Assembly: GCA_941918925.1 (NCBI GenBank) | Contig: OW799234.1 | Span: 9,329,001 to 9,393,000, forward strand | DNA length: 64,000 bases | From: Phyto melanocephala | Taxonomy: Eukaryota; Arthropoda; Insecta; Diptera; Rhinophoridae | Direction of reading: 5' to 3' | Part shown: positions 33,262-45,548 of the stretch, piece by piece | How positions within the stretch are numbered: the first letter of the stretch is position 1 | Layout: each line of letters begins with the position of its first letter | Notes under the pieces: model-generated | The model's input: only the letters and a program-made list of their open reading frames with translations | What the model was told of the DNA's origin: nothing | Database searches by the model: none | Position numbers and translations under genes: made by a program

Positions 33262-36069
33262 AAGGTTCATTTAAGATTTCTGGTGTTTAACTAGTATAAT
33301 GCATATTGTATTAAAGATTTTATTTATGAACGAAAAACAAAAGCGTTAATGCCATTGTTATTTCAAATTCTTCTTATCTAAAAGTCTTCACTGCTTCATA
33401 TTCCCGAAGATGACATTTCAAGGTGTTTTTTTTTTTTGAATGGAAGAGCTTTGTGTAAAGTTGCTTGTAAATATGCCTGTTATTTACACAATAAAGTGTA
33501 AAATAGTTTTGTCGTTGTTGAATTTTTAAATACCCTAATAAGATATTAAATCTTAACGAACAAAAACGAAAGACAAACAGACATACGTACATTCATTTTG
33601 TTTGCTATTCGTTTACTAAAGACTACAATTCATATTTGCTTGTAGTTGTTTGTGTTGCTTGTTGCCCTGGTATCCATCCGTACCAAATCTAAACATTAAA
33701 CAATGGCTTGATTTGATGTTTGATATGCAGAAGAGTACTTCATTAAAAAGATTTGAAGATGAGAATGTTTTCCTGCTTGAAAACGTCATTAAGAAAATGA
33801 CAATCTCGAAAATCATTCGCTACTTACAGTTTTTAGTTTTTTTTTTATTATTATTATTGTAGTTGTAGTTATTGTATTTGTTTGTTTTGTGTGTCGTTGC
33901 ACAAACAAAAAACGGCAAAAGGGTAATGAAAGAAGAATACTCACAAGGGAAAAAAACCAAAAAGATATCACAACGCAAACACAATTCTTTGTTTTAAGAA
34001 AATTTTCGACTGGCGCCACTTGAAGATCAGACACGAAAGCGCATTGCTGCTAAAGCTCAAAGCTAAAATTTTCGACATTTAAAAAGAAGCCGAAGCTGAA
34101 GCCAAAGTCGCGAAACCTTAAATATACACGCTCTCACACACATTCTTGCACAGATGTTGCCACTCAAAAACGTAACGAATTTTAAAATACCCTTCACAGT
34201 CAACTGACTGACTGCGATCACTAAATGACTGTCAAAGGGATAGACCGCCTCCGACCAAACAAGTGTTGCAAATGAGCCTTAATATCTTAATATTAATCAT
34301 TTTTATTAATTTGCTCATGTCATAAGTCTTTTTCTTTAAAGAAATCAAAGCTTAAGTTTAGATAATTTACGAAATTTAAATCCCTACACATACGGCTGCT
34401 TAGAATTTGATATGCCTTCTATCACAAGGTAGTGTATTGTATCTGCAACACGAAGCATACAACAATAACAACAACTACAAAAGAAAAAACTAAAAAACAA
34501 ACAAAAAATAACCGGAATAAATAAAATAAAGCAAAACGAAACGAAACGTTCAAAGTAAAATCAATGAAAACAAATGAACTCCTAAATGCAAAAGGACATG
34601 AGCAATAACACGACGTAAGGATTTAAGCAAAAAATGAAAATAAAATCTGCTGAAAAAAAAACAGAACGTTTTTGATCAGTGCCGCCGCCGTAACAGAAAC
34701 GCGCACAGTCGCACATTTGTAGCCGCTACCTAAGGCGCCACTTGGACAATTTGATTGTCGTCAGTTACTTGTAAATGTGGCAGTACAAATGAATTGTAGT
34801 ACTAAACATGTATGTGCAAGTATGTTTGTTGGTAGATGAAGTGAATAGCACTGAAGCTTAAACAAACAAAAACTTCTTTTGCATCTTCAACAATTTTCGT
34901 ACTCATCTAGGAAATACAAAACTTTAAAGACATTCTTCTTTTGTGGCGTAGCATAATACCAAAGTTGGTCAAAGAAAAATTGTGCTGCGTATTAAATCCG
35001 AGTTTAATCTATTTGCCTTGCATTGTGATAAATTGCCCTAGAAAGAGTGTAAAATTACACTAAACATGTTGATTACAACTGATGCTTGAGATTGGAAATT
35101 ATTTAAATAATGTTGGCAACAATTCAAGGCTCCAGTATTATTAGCTCCTTGTTGTGTCTCTGGTTGGAAGTATTTATTACACTTTTCCTTGTCGTTTTTA
35201 CTTTTTTCGTTTAAACGTTTGAAGTTGGGTGACATAAACTAAGTGGGATTGAGAAGAAAAATGTATTTTATTTAGTTATCTTAAGGTTTGCCCAAAAAGT
35301 TACATCGCAGCTTAAAATCATCTCCAGAATTGTAAAGATAATTAATCCTCTTAAAGCCAATGTGTATCGCCATTGAATTTAGGAACTTTTTAACATAAAA
35401 TAATGACCTTAAATAAATTATTAAATATTCGGGATTTAACAATAATTCAATTTATTGGTTGTTGCATTTAGGCTTGTCTGTATGCATTAAACTAATTTAG
35501 ATTCCGTCATCAGAAAAACAGCTGCTTTAGAGCGTTATTTTCATAAGTGTTCAAGTATTCATACAAGATATTTGTAAAATGAAAATTCAAAATTGTAATC
35601 AGCTGTATAACATGACCAACAAGTTATCACACTATAAAAGGGAAAATTAAAAACAATTTCAAGAAGTGTGGGAGTGTTGTAACTTAAAACAAAAAAGTTT
35701 AAGGTGTAACCCCCCCAGTATATGATCCATTAACAAGCGAATATGTAAATCTTATAATTCCTCTTCTTTTGCGCTTAACTCTTTAACTCCCAACATTGAG
35801 TCCTTGCTCTCAGATATATTGAACTTTCCGCAGTAGCAGTAGGATTTCGCAATAGTCCGTCATCGCCTCAGATATTTGTAAAACGTACTTTTAAAGGCGG
35901 AGAACTTTTTGTATACATCACTGATTTTTGTAACAATTGTTTGACAGAACTTGATTGTTTCGAGGCTAGTTTGGTTTCAACGATTTATCGCCATTAAACT
36001 CTTGCCAGAGCAACTCTTAGAATTTTTAGTAAAATTATTAAAATTTGGTCCAGTTCGACAAACCAATCG
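33262..36069. other. AT-rich DNA, no gene seen
   Basis: A less AT-rich patch near 34670-34750 (GCCGCCGCC, ACGCGCACAGTCGCAC) could be a promoter or noncoding exon, but there is no direct support. Open frames at 33374-34034 on both strands overlap and lack domains. Confidence 0.4.
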
Positions 36070-36548
36070 GGCATCAAATAAAGCACACTTTTGATTAAAT
36101 GGCGATGTCAACAAACATAACTGCCAAATTTGCAGTCATTGTGAGTTCAAAAGGAAAACTTATTGTTTGATGCGCTTTATAAGCCGGTGGAATCATTGGT
36201 CCATGTGTCTTTACAAATACCGATGGTGAGAACATTACAGTCAACGGTGAGCGGTATAGATACATGCTTAGAAAGCATTAGAATTGCAGGATAATGCCAC
36301 ATAGTGTGCAATCCCAAAAATTAATGAGAGAAACATTTTCGAAAAGTTAAAAAATTTTTGAAAAAGGGCCTGTTATCTGGCCATCACGTAAACTATTTTT
36401 CTAGGTTATTGGGTTTTTGTCTCTGGAAATATGTAAAGTCCCAATAGATTAACCTAAAACTATCAAATATTTAAAAGGGAATATTTTAATCGTATTGATA
36501 AAATACAGCTTGATCTACTGTAAAGGGTATGTGAAAATTGTACCTTAA

Positions 36549-37246
36549 GGTGAATTCACCCATTTGTTCTGAACAAAATTTTTTGCGGAGAATAACATTT
36601 TTTACTGAGAGTTTTCTGCAGAACGATTCACCCATTTAAGAAAATTTTTCCGAAAAAACAAAGCTGCCATATAATATAAAAATGCAAACAGTTGTACAAA
36701 GTGGCAGCACCGCTAGCAAACTGTGTAAATAAATACAAGCGTAAATTATTTCATTAAAATATATGTATGTGAAGAAAATGTCGGATGGAAGAAAACTAAA
36801 ATTATTATTTTTAATTGAAGTGCAATTGTTTGCAAAAGAAATTTATAAAAAAAAAATCGAAAATAAAATAAGTCGCAGTGAGAAAAATCCTGTTTTAGAT
36901 AATTATTTTTGTATGCACTATTGCTCATGTCATACAAACATTCTCTTCCTGGTTTTTGTAATTCTTCTATTAATTTATGAGCAATATTTTCATTAAATTC
37001 CATTTTAATTGTTAATTTTCGGCAAAAACAATTTTTGTTTAATAAATGTACTGACACTGTGTGATGTGGCAACCAAATTAAATTTTCATGTAAATATTGA
37101 AAAAAGTGGCATCCCGATTCAGTTTCTTCTGAACAAGAATTAAAATTAAACCAATTCAAGAAAAAACTTTCTGAACAAAAGTAAAACATCAAACTCAATA
37201 TAGAAAAAAAATTTTCTGAACTAAAATTTTATGGGTGAATCCAGCT
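36549..37246. mobile_element. 698-bp TIR element with TTAA duplication
   Basis: GGTGAATTCACCCAT at the left matches inverted ATGGGTGAATCCAGCT at the right, followed inwards by GTTCAGAA/TTCTGAAC motifs on both sides. TTAA lies at 36545-36548 and 37247-37250. A second GATTCACCCATTTAAG occurs near 36625. TTAA suggests piggyBac, while the 3-bp reading TAA plus the MADF-like fragment inside suggests PIF/Harbinger. The superfamily remains open. Confidence 0.8.
36887..37003 (-). pseudogene. MADF-domain-like N-terminal fragment
   Basis: From an ATG at 37003 the minus strand reads MEFNENIAHKLIEELQKPGR, then ECLYDMSNSAYKNNYLKQD. The pattern 'LI..v......LYd.....YKn' is that of the first helices of a MADF DNA-binding domain, such as those found in Harbinger-associated proteins and many fly regulators. 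Past ~36887 the frame runs on to 36746 in Phe-rich sequence with no resemblance, so the domain is cut short by deletion or a lost exon. The match is to a pattern I know, not to an alignment. Confidence 0.4.
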
Positions 37247-37300
37247 TTAAGGTTGCGCTGCAGATGCCCGAAATTATATACTTATATGTTCCTATCGTTC

Positions 37301-37980
37301 TTTAAAAAATTGATTTCAGTAATCTCGATTGGACTACCTGCCGCATCCCGAAGCTGGGGCTTCCAGAAGAGATTCTAAAAAAACCATTAGGCTTGAAGGT
37401 GTCTTGGTTTTGATATTTAATGGTAAAAATGTTTGCCATGTCGGTTAGAGCATTTATGGAACCCAGAATATAAAGGTTACATGTTGCCAGCCGTGCCCAT
37501 CTGAGACCCTGTTACTAAGGAAATAATTATATATTTCTCCCACTTGTTTTTATATTTATTATATATTTTACCTTTCGTTATCTATTCTTTTAACCAGGCC
37601 ACATAGATTCTATATGTGGGAGTCAAAGTGGCTTTTTTCCAAGAATTGAGTTTGCTGCATATGAAATTAGTAGGTGAAGTTAGAAGAAGTATAGAGCACA
37701 AGAGGTGAATGTGGCAATCTCATCTAGAGGCGACATATAGAGACCAATTCAAGCACTTGTCAATAAAATACTTGTTTCGCTTAGAGCACAAGGGGTATAT
37801 GAGCACTTAAACCACTTGTGCTCAAACAAATATCGAAATTCCTTCTTTTTATTTAACATGTAGCGACCCGTTGTAGCATTTAGTATCAAAGCAGCTGTTT
37901 CAAAATACTTTAGTGAAATTTGTGGTTCAAGTGGTTTCCTCGTAAAGTATTTTGAATTAAAAAAAAATTTCCAAAATAAA
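37301..37980. other. AT-rich DNA with CACAAGGGGTATA-type motifs
   Basis: GAGCACAAGGGGTATATGAG (~37783) resembles AAGCACATGGGGTATAAGTG (~39605) beyond the DINE-like pair, so both may be parts of one older repeat split by it. A 78-codon minus-strand frame (37749-37985) has no recognised domain. Confidence 0.35.
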
Positions 37981-38685
37981 AACAAGTAAGAGCGCTATAT
38001 TCGGCCGTGCCGAATCTTATATACCCTTCACAACGTGTAGTCATGCAATAACAGTAAATTCACGTATGTATGTTAAAAAAAACAAAAAAAAAAATAAAAA
38101 ATAAAAAAAAAATTTAAAAAAAAAAAATTTTAAAAAAAAAAAATTATTATATACATATATAATATATATAAAACAAAAAAAAAAAATAAAAAAAAAATTA
38201 AAAAAAAAAAAATAAAAAAAAAATTAAAAAAAAAAAATTTAAAAAAATTTAAAAAAAACTTTTTTTGCCTCAGCTGGGATTCGATGCCACGTTTTCTCTA
38301 ACCAGTATACACGTTTTTATGTATGTATGTTGTTGTTGTAATGTTGTTTTTATGAAAAGAAAATCGAGGTGGTCGTGGGTTTTTGCTCATATCTCAGTTG
38401 TTTATGTACCGATGATTCTGATTTTCAATACCGATCTACTCCCGAATATTTCTGATATTTTAATACCTTACCCGGGTCCAACCTATGTCGGGGGGCTTCA
38501 AAAAGTTGATTTCAACATACACACGGACAGACGGACAGACGGACAGACGGTCAGGGCTTAATCGACTCCTCTATTCATAAGCTTTCAGAAAATATATACT
38601 TTATGGGGTCGGAAATGAAAATTGTAGAAATTTCACACGGAATGACAAACCTATATATACCCTTTTTCACTGTGTGAAGGGTATA
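37981..38685 (+). mobile_element. DINE-1-like repeat, complete unit of a tandem pair
   Basis: It has the head AACAAGTAAGAGCGCTATAT, the TTCGGCCGTGCCGAA stem, TATACCCTTCAC, a long A/T-only tract, GCTCAGCTGGGATTCGATGC, GAGGTGGTCGTGGG, (GGACAGAC)n, and the end hairpin TTTTTCACTGTGTGAAGGGT. The 98-codon open frame inside (38265-38561) is repeat sequence. Confidence 0.75.
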
Positions 38686-39147
38686 AAAAAAATTTAAAAA
38701 AAAATTTAAAAAAAATATAAAAAAAATTTTTGTGACTCAGCTGGGACTCAATGCCATGGTTACTCTAACCAGTCTACACGTTTGTATGTATGTATGTTGT
38801 TGTTGTAATGTTGTTTTTGTGAAAAAAAATCGAGGTGGTCGTGGGTTTTTGCTCATATCTCAGGTGTTTATGTACCGATGTTTCTGATTTTCAATACCGA
38901 TCTACTCCCGAATATTTCTAATATATTAATACCTCACCCGGGTCCAAGCGATGTCTGGGGGCTTCAAAAAGTTGATTTCAACATACACACGGACAAACGG
39001 ACAGACTGACAGAGCTTAATCGACTCCCCTATTCATAAGCTTTCAGAAAATATATACTTTATGGGGTCGGAAATGAAAATTGTAGAAATTTCACACGGAA
39101 TGACAAACCTATATACATATACCCTTTTTCACTCTGTGAAGGGTATA
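38686..39147 (+). mobile_element. DINE-1-like repeat, headless second unit
   Basis: It follows the previous unit's GGGTATA end directly through an A-rich linker and repeats everything from the GCTCAGCTGGGA-type block (here ACTCAGCTGGGACTCAATGC) to GTGAAGGGTATA. The 5' head is absent. Confidence 0.75.
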
Positions 39148-40245
39148 AAAAAAACATTTTTGTAAAATTTTTGTATCTCACGATTAGAAAGGCTTGAGGC
39201 AAATTCAATTAAAAAATTTTCTGTTACATCAAACTATCCAAAGATTTATCAGAAATAGTGTACAGGGCATTCGAAATATGCAGTGGTTACACTATTTTTA
39301 AAAAGTAAACCCGTCATACAGAAATGATCTTATGAATGAGCAAGACAATTTTTACCAAAGTAAACATGAAAAACAGCGTTAAACAAATAAAGCTCGAGAA
39401 ATTTAGGATCCTCCAGGATCTTCCAGAACTTCCTCACGAAAGAATGGAATAGAAAGCCAAGGTGAAGATAAAGACGAGCCCGATGATGTGATGGAATTTG
39501 AATTTGTTATTTAAATAAATCAGTCTATGTGAATTTCGTATTAGGTATTGCTAACTTCATTTTAAGGTACGAGCTAATTTATTTAGAAATTTCAAAGAAA
39601 AGTTAAAGCACATGGGGTATAAGTGCGTCTTTCCTTATTTCAAAGGTAATTTTTGGGTATTTGTATATGTAAGATGATAATTTTATCTGGTTAAAACGTA
39701 ATATTCGGAAAAACATTTAACATTTTTTTTATTGAAATTTAACTTAAACTTATTTACTCTCATTATTAAACTACTAGTCAAGTAAGTAAGGGGTGTAACT
39801 TGTGCTTTCAGCCCCTAATATGCTATCAATAAACATATACGGATGAGGTGAACTTCTCAGGATTAATCTGAATAGTATTGCATTATTTTGGAAAGGAGTA
39901 TAGACCTAATTATTGTTGGTGTTACTTAAACGAAAGTTTTACTGTGTTTTCGGGATTCTTAAGCTGTCAACACTATTTTCCGCAATGAAGCTAACTAACA
40001 GAACCACACAACTGGTCAATGATACCGGTAATTAAATTTGTATCTTGAATTTGAGATTGAAATCTGCTTCTTAGGATTAATTGCTTATTTTCCACAAGAA
40101 AAACAGAACCAATTTATGTTGTAGCGCCCTCTTCAAACAGAGATTTTAGTTCGCGGACAAGACTGATGTTGCTCTTAAGCTGTCAATAGCAAATCCATAC
40201 ATCGCACTAAAGAACACAGTAAGCAGTTTCGTTAGCAATTATTAA
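39148..40245. other. AT-rich DNA, possible coding remnant
   Basis: A plus-strand frame ending at ~39511 reads DPPGSSRTSSRKNGIE and then EDKDEPDDVMEFEFVI before a stop. The acidic end looks protein-like, but no family is recognised. Confidence 0.3.
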
Positions 40246-40404
40246 CTGCCTGTTCAACGATGTCGAAAGAAAACCCAAGCGAAATTACATTCGTACAAAT
40301 ACGTTGAAAACAAAAACAAATTTTTAGTTTTTGTTATTGTTTTCAATATATTTGTACGAATGAAATTTCGCTTGGGGTTTCTTTCGACATCGTTGAACTG
40401 GCAG
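40246..40404. mobile_element. 159-bp near-palindromic MITE, copy 2
   Basis: It has the same length and arms as the copy at 20735-20893 (CTGCCTGTTCAACGATGTCG, inverted at the right with small changes). TTAA flanks both sides (40242-40245 and 40405-40408). The loop AAATTTTTAGTTTTTG is shared. Confidence 0.85.
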
Positions 40405-42655
40405 TTAATCTTCTTAATTAGGTTTCAATATCCTCAACTCATCACTGTTTGACTCACTAAGGAATACATTTTAAAAAAGTTTTTATTGATTTTTAATATA
40501 TGGTGGATGGTGGACAACTTCAAACCAAAAACTAAAGTGACAATCACTTAATCATTTGTTGTAAAACACCAACAAAACTAAAAGCAAAAAAAAAATAAAA
40601 TCACTTTAACAAATTTAATGTGTCCAAAAGTAAGTGTTGCAACCAGGATGCAATATGGTCACAAGGCAAATGTAACGAACGGAAGTTTCATACAGCGGAA
40701 ACTTGATTTCAGACACATGATCGGAAGGAAGAGTGTGTTTGAAATTGCTGCTTTCCGCTTGCGAGCACACGGCCATAATCGCACTAACTATAATAGAGCA
40801 ACAATTTTTCTTGTCAAAATATTTATTGTCATTACGAAAACGGCTATAAATTTAATGTGGCAATCAAAAATTGTTAAAGTTTTTAAAAATCTACGAACAG
40901 CCTTAAAACACCCTAAAGATATTATGAGAAAGTGCAAGATAGACAGCATGATAAATTAAAATAAAGAGAGTGTGAAGGATAGAGAGAGAGAGAGCGCGAA
41001 AAGAGTGTGAGCATTTGTGTGTTTATTGAAATGTGTTGTGTGCTTAAAGGATCTATTGAAACTTAATTGCAAACGACAGTGAGTAATAAAATTTATGACT
41101 TACAAATAATAGAACAACTTTTAACAATAGATACATGCTAGACAACGAACGCTCTACATATGTAAGTATATTTAACAAACGAGTTTAGCAACGTTCATCA
41201 GCATTTCTAGCAAATTGTGAAGTGCATTTATTAAAGTGGTTGAAGGTTTAGGCATTGTGTGTGTGTTTTTTTGTCTTCTTCTTGCTATAAAAATGAATTT
41301 CCGCTCCAACATCTAAATCAATTCAATTTATTTTATTTAGAAATTTTTAGAAGGAGAGAGGGTGTTTGCTGTATAGTTAAAAGGTTTTCAAAAAAATAAA
41401 ATACTGGCAGTCCGTCTTTCATTTACTCGTCTAACGATACTGATATTGCTGCTTGTGATTTAGTAATTTTCAATTCATTTTGAAAACTAAATTTTATTGA
41501 AATATATTTAATTGCATCTGAGGGTGTAATTTCAGCCTCTCGTTTTATTTTTATTTTTTTCAATTGTTGCTCAGAAAAATATTAATTACATTTTATAGGC
41601 CGTTTTCTTTTTGTTAGAAACAATTGTTCAAATGTTGATCAATTTAGAACAACCTAAACAAGGGTTTTTTTCTGCTTCAGATAGAGAGACGGTGAGGGTT
41701 TTCTTGTTAGTTTCTAGGTAGAGCATGTTTTATGCTAAAGAATGCTATTATTTTCATCTATTGTTTGATTCTTGATAATGATGATGATAATGGATTTGAA
41801 ATTTATAATTAAAATGAATATTTCTTTCTATCTTTGGTGGCCAGTAAAGCATCACAAGCATAGAAAAGTATTTAATGAAAATTGTCTAAGGAATTTTCTA
41901 AAGGGTCTTCCTAAGCTAAATATTTCTTAATTTTAGTTTCTAGAGCACAAAATGAGCTTAAAGAAAGTACTTACAGATGGGGAAATCGAAAGATTTTTAC
42001 CAAAATTTTAGCGACAATGATTTTCTTTTTCTTTGATGCTTAAGAGGAAGAAGGTGACTACTGAAACGAAGATGGCGAAAACAGTGATTGAGAAGCATAA
42101 CACACTCGCGTCGCTGGGGATAACGTACCACTTTTTTTTCCGGTGAAAAATTTTTAAAAGAACATTACATAGGGAGAACAACATGTAAAATTAATCGCAA
42201 TAGTTCAATGAACAACTGGTTCACATCAGTTGCTCCTGTCCACACGCAAAGAAAAACCATGGTTACTTCTAATATGCATAAATACAATCAATTCCTTAAT
42301 AATTGCATTTAAACTTTTAACCAAACACCGAACTATAAAAAGATGAACCGTTTTTTTCTCTCCTGAAAATTTTTATTTTTTAAGATACGAGGTTGAGGAA
42401 GTAAGGCATCGATATATGATTATTGAATGATACTTTAATTAAACATAATAAGGATAACTGGTAACCATTATATGTTTTAACCGTAATCATACAATTCAAT
42501 CATAGTATGTTGGTCTTCGATTACCACAGCCATATTTTTTCTTTGCGTGCAGTGATGGGAACTTTCTTTCAACAAATCCCGCTAAATGTGACCCCAAAAT
42601 CGCTAGGGAACAAGCTAGATTTTTACTAAGTTTAAACTTTAGCGATAATTCGCTA
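40405..42655. other. AT-rich DNA, no gene seen
   Basis: A GA-repeat patch lies at ~40980-41000. A 113-codon plus-strand frame (40618-40959) contains a good GTAAGT donor-like site at 40630-40635 and shows no domain. The patch at 42000-42130 is less AT-rich and could be noncoding exon sequence, unproven. Confidence 0.4.
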
Positions 42656-43429
42656 GGTTAGGTTAGGTTGAAAAATAGGGGCACTAAAACCCCAAATCCA
42701 TAACAGATATACACGTATGCCCCATTCGCATGTTGTGCACTCTATAGGAACGAAAAATTTCCCTAATAAAACCATAATCCTAATTTCGTCAAAGTAAAAT
42801 ATCGACTAGGTCAAAAACCCAGTTTTCTCAATGTAATCCCTTATCGATCTCAAATTTAAATCTCTCAGGCATTCCAAGTTCGGCATAGTATTCACTTTAA
42901 AGTGTTCGCGCCTTATACGCCCAAACGCAGGGCATTGACAAAGGCTATGTTCCAAAGTCTCTTCCTCCTCCTCGCATGCCCTACATGACGTTTCATTCGA
43001 CAGTCTTATGCGAGCTAGATGAGTTCTCATGTCCGTGTGATCCGTTATCACACCAGTTAAACTCTTAAGTTTCGATAAACTCAGTTTCACAATTTTCTTC
43101 GACTTCCCCAGGATTTGGGTCACCTCATAGTATGTTCGTCACTTTACCGACAATTGCATTCTGCCATTTCCTGACGTGTTCCTCCATCGCCCTAACTTTA
43201 AGTTCATTTGTTAACTGCTGAAAGGGTTTAGCATTCTTCAAAGGTTATATCATTTATAAATGATCCCATTTTGGATAATTTATCGGCTTTTTCGTTTCCG
43301 ATTATACCGTGATGAACTGTAATCCATATTATCTCTAGACGTTCACAATTCCTTTGCGAGTTTATCTCATTCTTGCATTGCAGGACATTTCGAGATTCAA
43401 CTTTTTCATTCATTAGTGTTCTTATAACT
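42656..43429 (-). mobile_element. 5'-truncated LINE, same family as 16327-16970
   Basis: On the minus strand it starts in the RNase H domain (ERLEIIWITVHHGIIGNEKA, then DKLSKMGS) and runs through frameshifts to LTGVITDHTDMRTHLARIRL, the Cys cluster CRACEEEEETLEHSLCQCPA and a stop near 42806. The 3' end has GTGCACAACATGCGAATGGG and (CCTAA)n. A perfect 12-bp target duplication, gataattcgcta, lies at 42644-42655 and 43430-43441. It reaches further 5' than the 16-kb copy, but ORF2 is still mostly missing and broken. Confidence 0.85.
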
Positions 43430-43441
43430 GATAATTCGCTA

Positions 43442-44220
43442 ATTTCTTAAAATTTTGTAACAAAATTTTTTTTAAATCCTAGACACAGCAACTTAAATTA
43501 ATTTAAAAATTATATGGTCCCCATATACATTTAACAAATTAAAAGAAAACACGACAAATTTTGGTGGCAACGGAACAAAGTGGTATAATGTGTAATACGC
43601 GACATAACTTTTCTTATTTTGTGAGTGAGGAAATGGATATCTTTTCACTGTCTGATTCAGTTAAATTTTCACCTTTGTATTTCAGTATTTATTGTATATT
43701 GTTTCGCTTCTTAAAATTGACATGAAAAGACAAAGGGAGATTAAAAGCAAAAAGAGTTGAAGCGATTCATAATTTGTTTCGTTTACCATAGGCTTACATC
43801 GCATTTTCTATTCGAAAAATACCGTTACTTTATAGAATTAATCGCATTTTTTATTTTAATTTTACATCTGAATAAAGTATAAATCAAAAAGTTAAGCTTA
43901 AGTGGTGCAAATGGTTGCTCAATAAAAATCGCTAGATATTCCGCTAATAGCTAAAACGTATTTCGGCCCGCTAAACTAGATTCGAAGATAGAAATTCCCA
44001 TCACTGCTCTTGCCAAATCACTGCTACTAGAACACTACAAACTGACATCTGTTGGCACTTTATAGTCAAACAAGGGACAATTCTGAAGGAAATGGGCAAT
44101 GTAAAAGGCCGCAGAGCTGGAATATCGATATTTTGTTAAAACTTTATTATTCGATAAAAAGAAAACTAAATACAATTGTATAACTTTTATCAAGCTGCGA
44201 TGGAGAAGCAATCATCAATT
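43442..44220. other. AT-rich DNA, no gene seen
   Basis: Nothing with a domain, repeat structure or clear ends was found. Confidence 0.5.
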
Positions 44221-45548
44221 AAACTAGTAAGAGTTTTATATTCGGCCGTGAAGAATCTGATAATACCGTTCATTGTCATGTACATAGGTATAATGACCAC
44301 ATCGTTGTTTAGCCCAGATTTTAGATTTCAAGCAACACGCTATTTTCTTTATTATTTTTGACGCCATCTTTGATTTTGAATTTTTACATAGTTAATTGTA
44401 TTCCACTAGTCAAGCCCTATCATTTGATACCCATATTGTTGGGGTTAAAAAAATTCGCTCCGCCATTTTGTTACAGACGCCATCTTGGATTTTACACAAT
44501 TTTATTATTTTGAGCTATTATTTGTTGTACTAGTCGAGCCCTTTGTTATACAAAGTCGTAACTACTATATTTGACTCATATAATCGCCATTTAATCTAGG
44601 ACGCCATCTTGGTTTTTTTTTCTTTCAATAGCGAACTATATTTTAATACTCAAGCCCTTTGATTTGATCCCCATATTGGCTCTCTTGGTAACTGAAAAAT
44701 ATCGATTTTCGTTGTAAATTTTAGAAAAAACACCAAAGCAGTGCTTATATCTCAGTTGGTTTCAAAACGATATGTTAGGTAGGTAGGTAGGTAGGTAGGT
44801 AAGGCTGGTGCTAAGTTACCCTCACACCCTCACTCGGATACCATTACGGTCCATTGTGACGCCTTAATAGAGAGAAGAATAGAAATAGTTAGAATAGAAG
44901 AGAAGCAGACTAGTCCAGAGTCTCTGGCGGGAATCGAACCCGCAACCCCCAAACTAGCAGACCAGCACACTACTGACTAGTCCACCGGGGCACCCAAAAA
45001 AACGATATGTTAGCTTTCCTTAGAAATAATTTCTGAGATTACGGCTCATAATTTAGTATCTTATGGGTATTAAAATTATTTAGGAGTTTAAAAATTTTTG
45101 AAATATTTACAAATATATACTTTTTCAAATAATATTTGTCTATAACTTTGACAATTAGTGACCAATTTGTCCAACATTTTTCATGAGTATTTCTATAAAT
45201 TATCTTAGGACTGGAAAATTTTAATTTTTGTGGTAAAAATAAGCGAAAAAACAGAGACAGTAGTGTGTATTTGCTCATATCTCAGATAGTTATGGGAAGA
45301 TTATGCTGATTATACGTCTGTCCGTGTATATCGCCAAGACCAAGAAATATTCGGGAGAGATTGGTATTGGCGATGTCGCAGGGCTTCAAATACACACGGA
45401 CAGACATATAATCCTTAATCGACTCCCCTATTCATAAGCTTTCAGAAAATATATACTTTATGGGTTCGGAAATAAATATTGTAGAAATTTCACACGGAAT
45501 GACAACCCTATACTGTATACCCTTTTACACTGTCGTGTGAAGCGTATA
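44221..45548 (+). mobile_element. Diverged DINE-1-like relative, split by a SINE
   Basis: The head AAACTAGTAAGAGTTTTATA and TTCGGCCGTGAAGAA and the end (GACTCCCCTATTCATAAGCT, TATACTTTATGGG, GTGTGAAGCGTATA) match the DINE-like family. The interior differs and has three 'gacgccatctt' / 'caagccct' blocks at ~44360, ~44490 and ~44610. The SINE at 44779-44998 interrupts it. Confidence 0.6.
44779..44998 (-). mobile_element. tRNA-derived SINE with (CCTA)n tail
   Basis: On the minus strand: TGCCCCGGTGGACTAGTCAG, box-A-like TAGTCAGTAGTG, exact box B GGTTCGATTCC in a perfect GCGGG/CCCGC stem, then the body shared with the SINE at 12430. The 3' part (CACAATGGACCGTAATGG, TCCGAGTGAGGGTGTGAGGG) is unrelated to that SINE's tail and ends in (CCTA)n. 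A perfect 15-bp target duplication, aaaacgatatgttag, lies at 44764-44778 and 44999-45013. Confidence 0.9.

Larger units (their letters stand above)
36070..37300 (+). pseudogene. Mariner-like transposase relic split by a TIR element
   Basis: Readings with stops: KAHF*LNGDVNKHNCQIC (the 'EAHFWLNGYVNKQNCRIW' region), AGGIIGPCVFTNTDGENITV, NGERYRYML, then near 36500 KGYVKI, and after the inserted element TLRLRCRC. This order is that of a mariner-like catalytic and C-terminal region, with a large deletion around the second catalytic Asp. The element at 36549-37246 interrupts the C-terminal block exactly at a TTAA. Confidence 0.7.

Noticed and set aside
36763..36996. Plus-strand open frame of 77 codons
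   Set aside because: It lies opposite the MADF-like minus-strand fragment inside a TIR element and has no known motif.
38265..38561. 98-codon open frame with a near-identical partner at 56945-57247
   Set aside because: The similarity comes from both being the same DINE-like repeat. It ends in the GGACAGAC run and includes simple repeats, so it is not a conserved gene.
40618..40959. 113-codon open frame as a possible gene
   Set aside because: There is no domain, the composition follows the background, and a strong GTAAGT site falls four codons after the ATG. It could be a noncoding exon, but nothing shows that.
44930..44940. Box B of a tRNA gene on the minus strand
   Set aside because: There is no cloverleaf with matched acceptor stem. 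The head belongs to a SINE with a target duplication.
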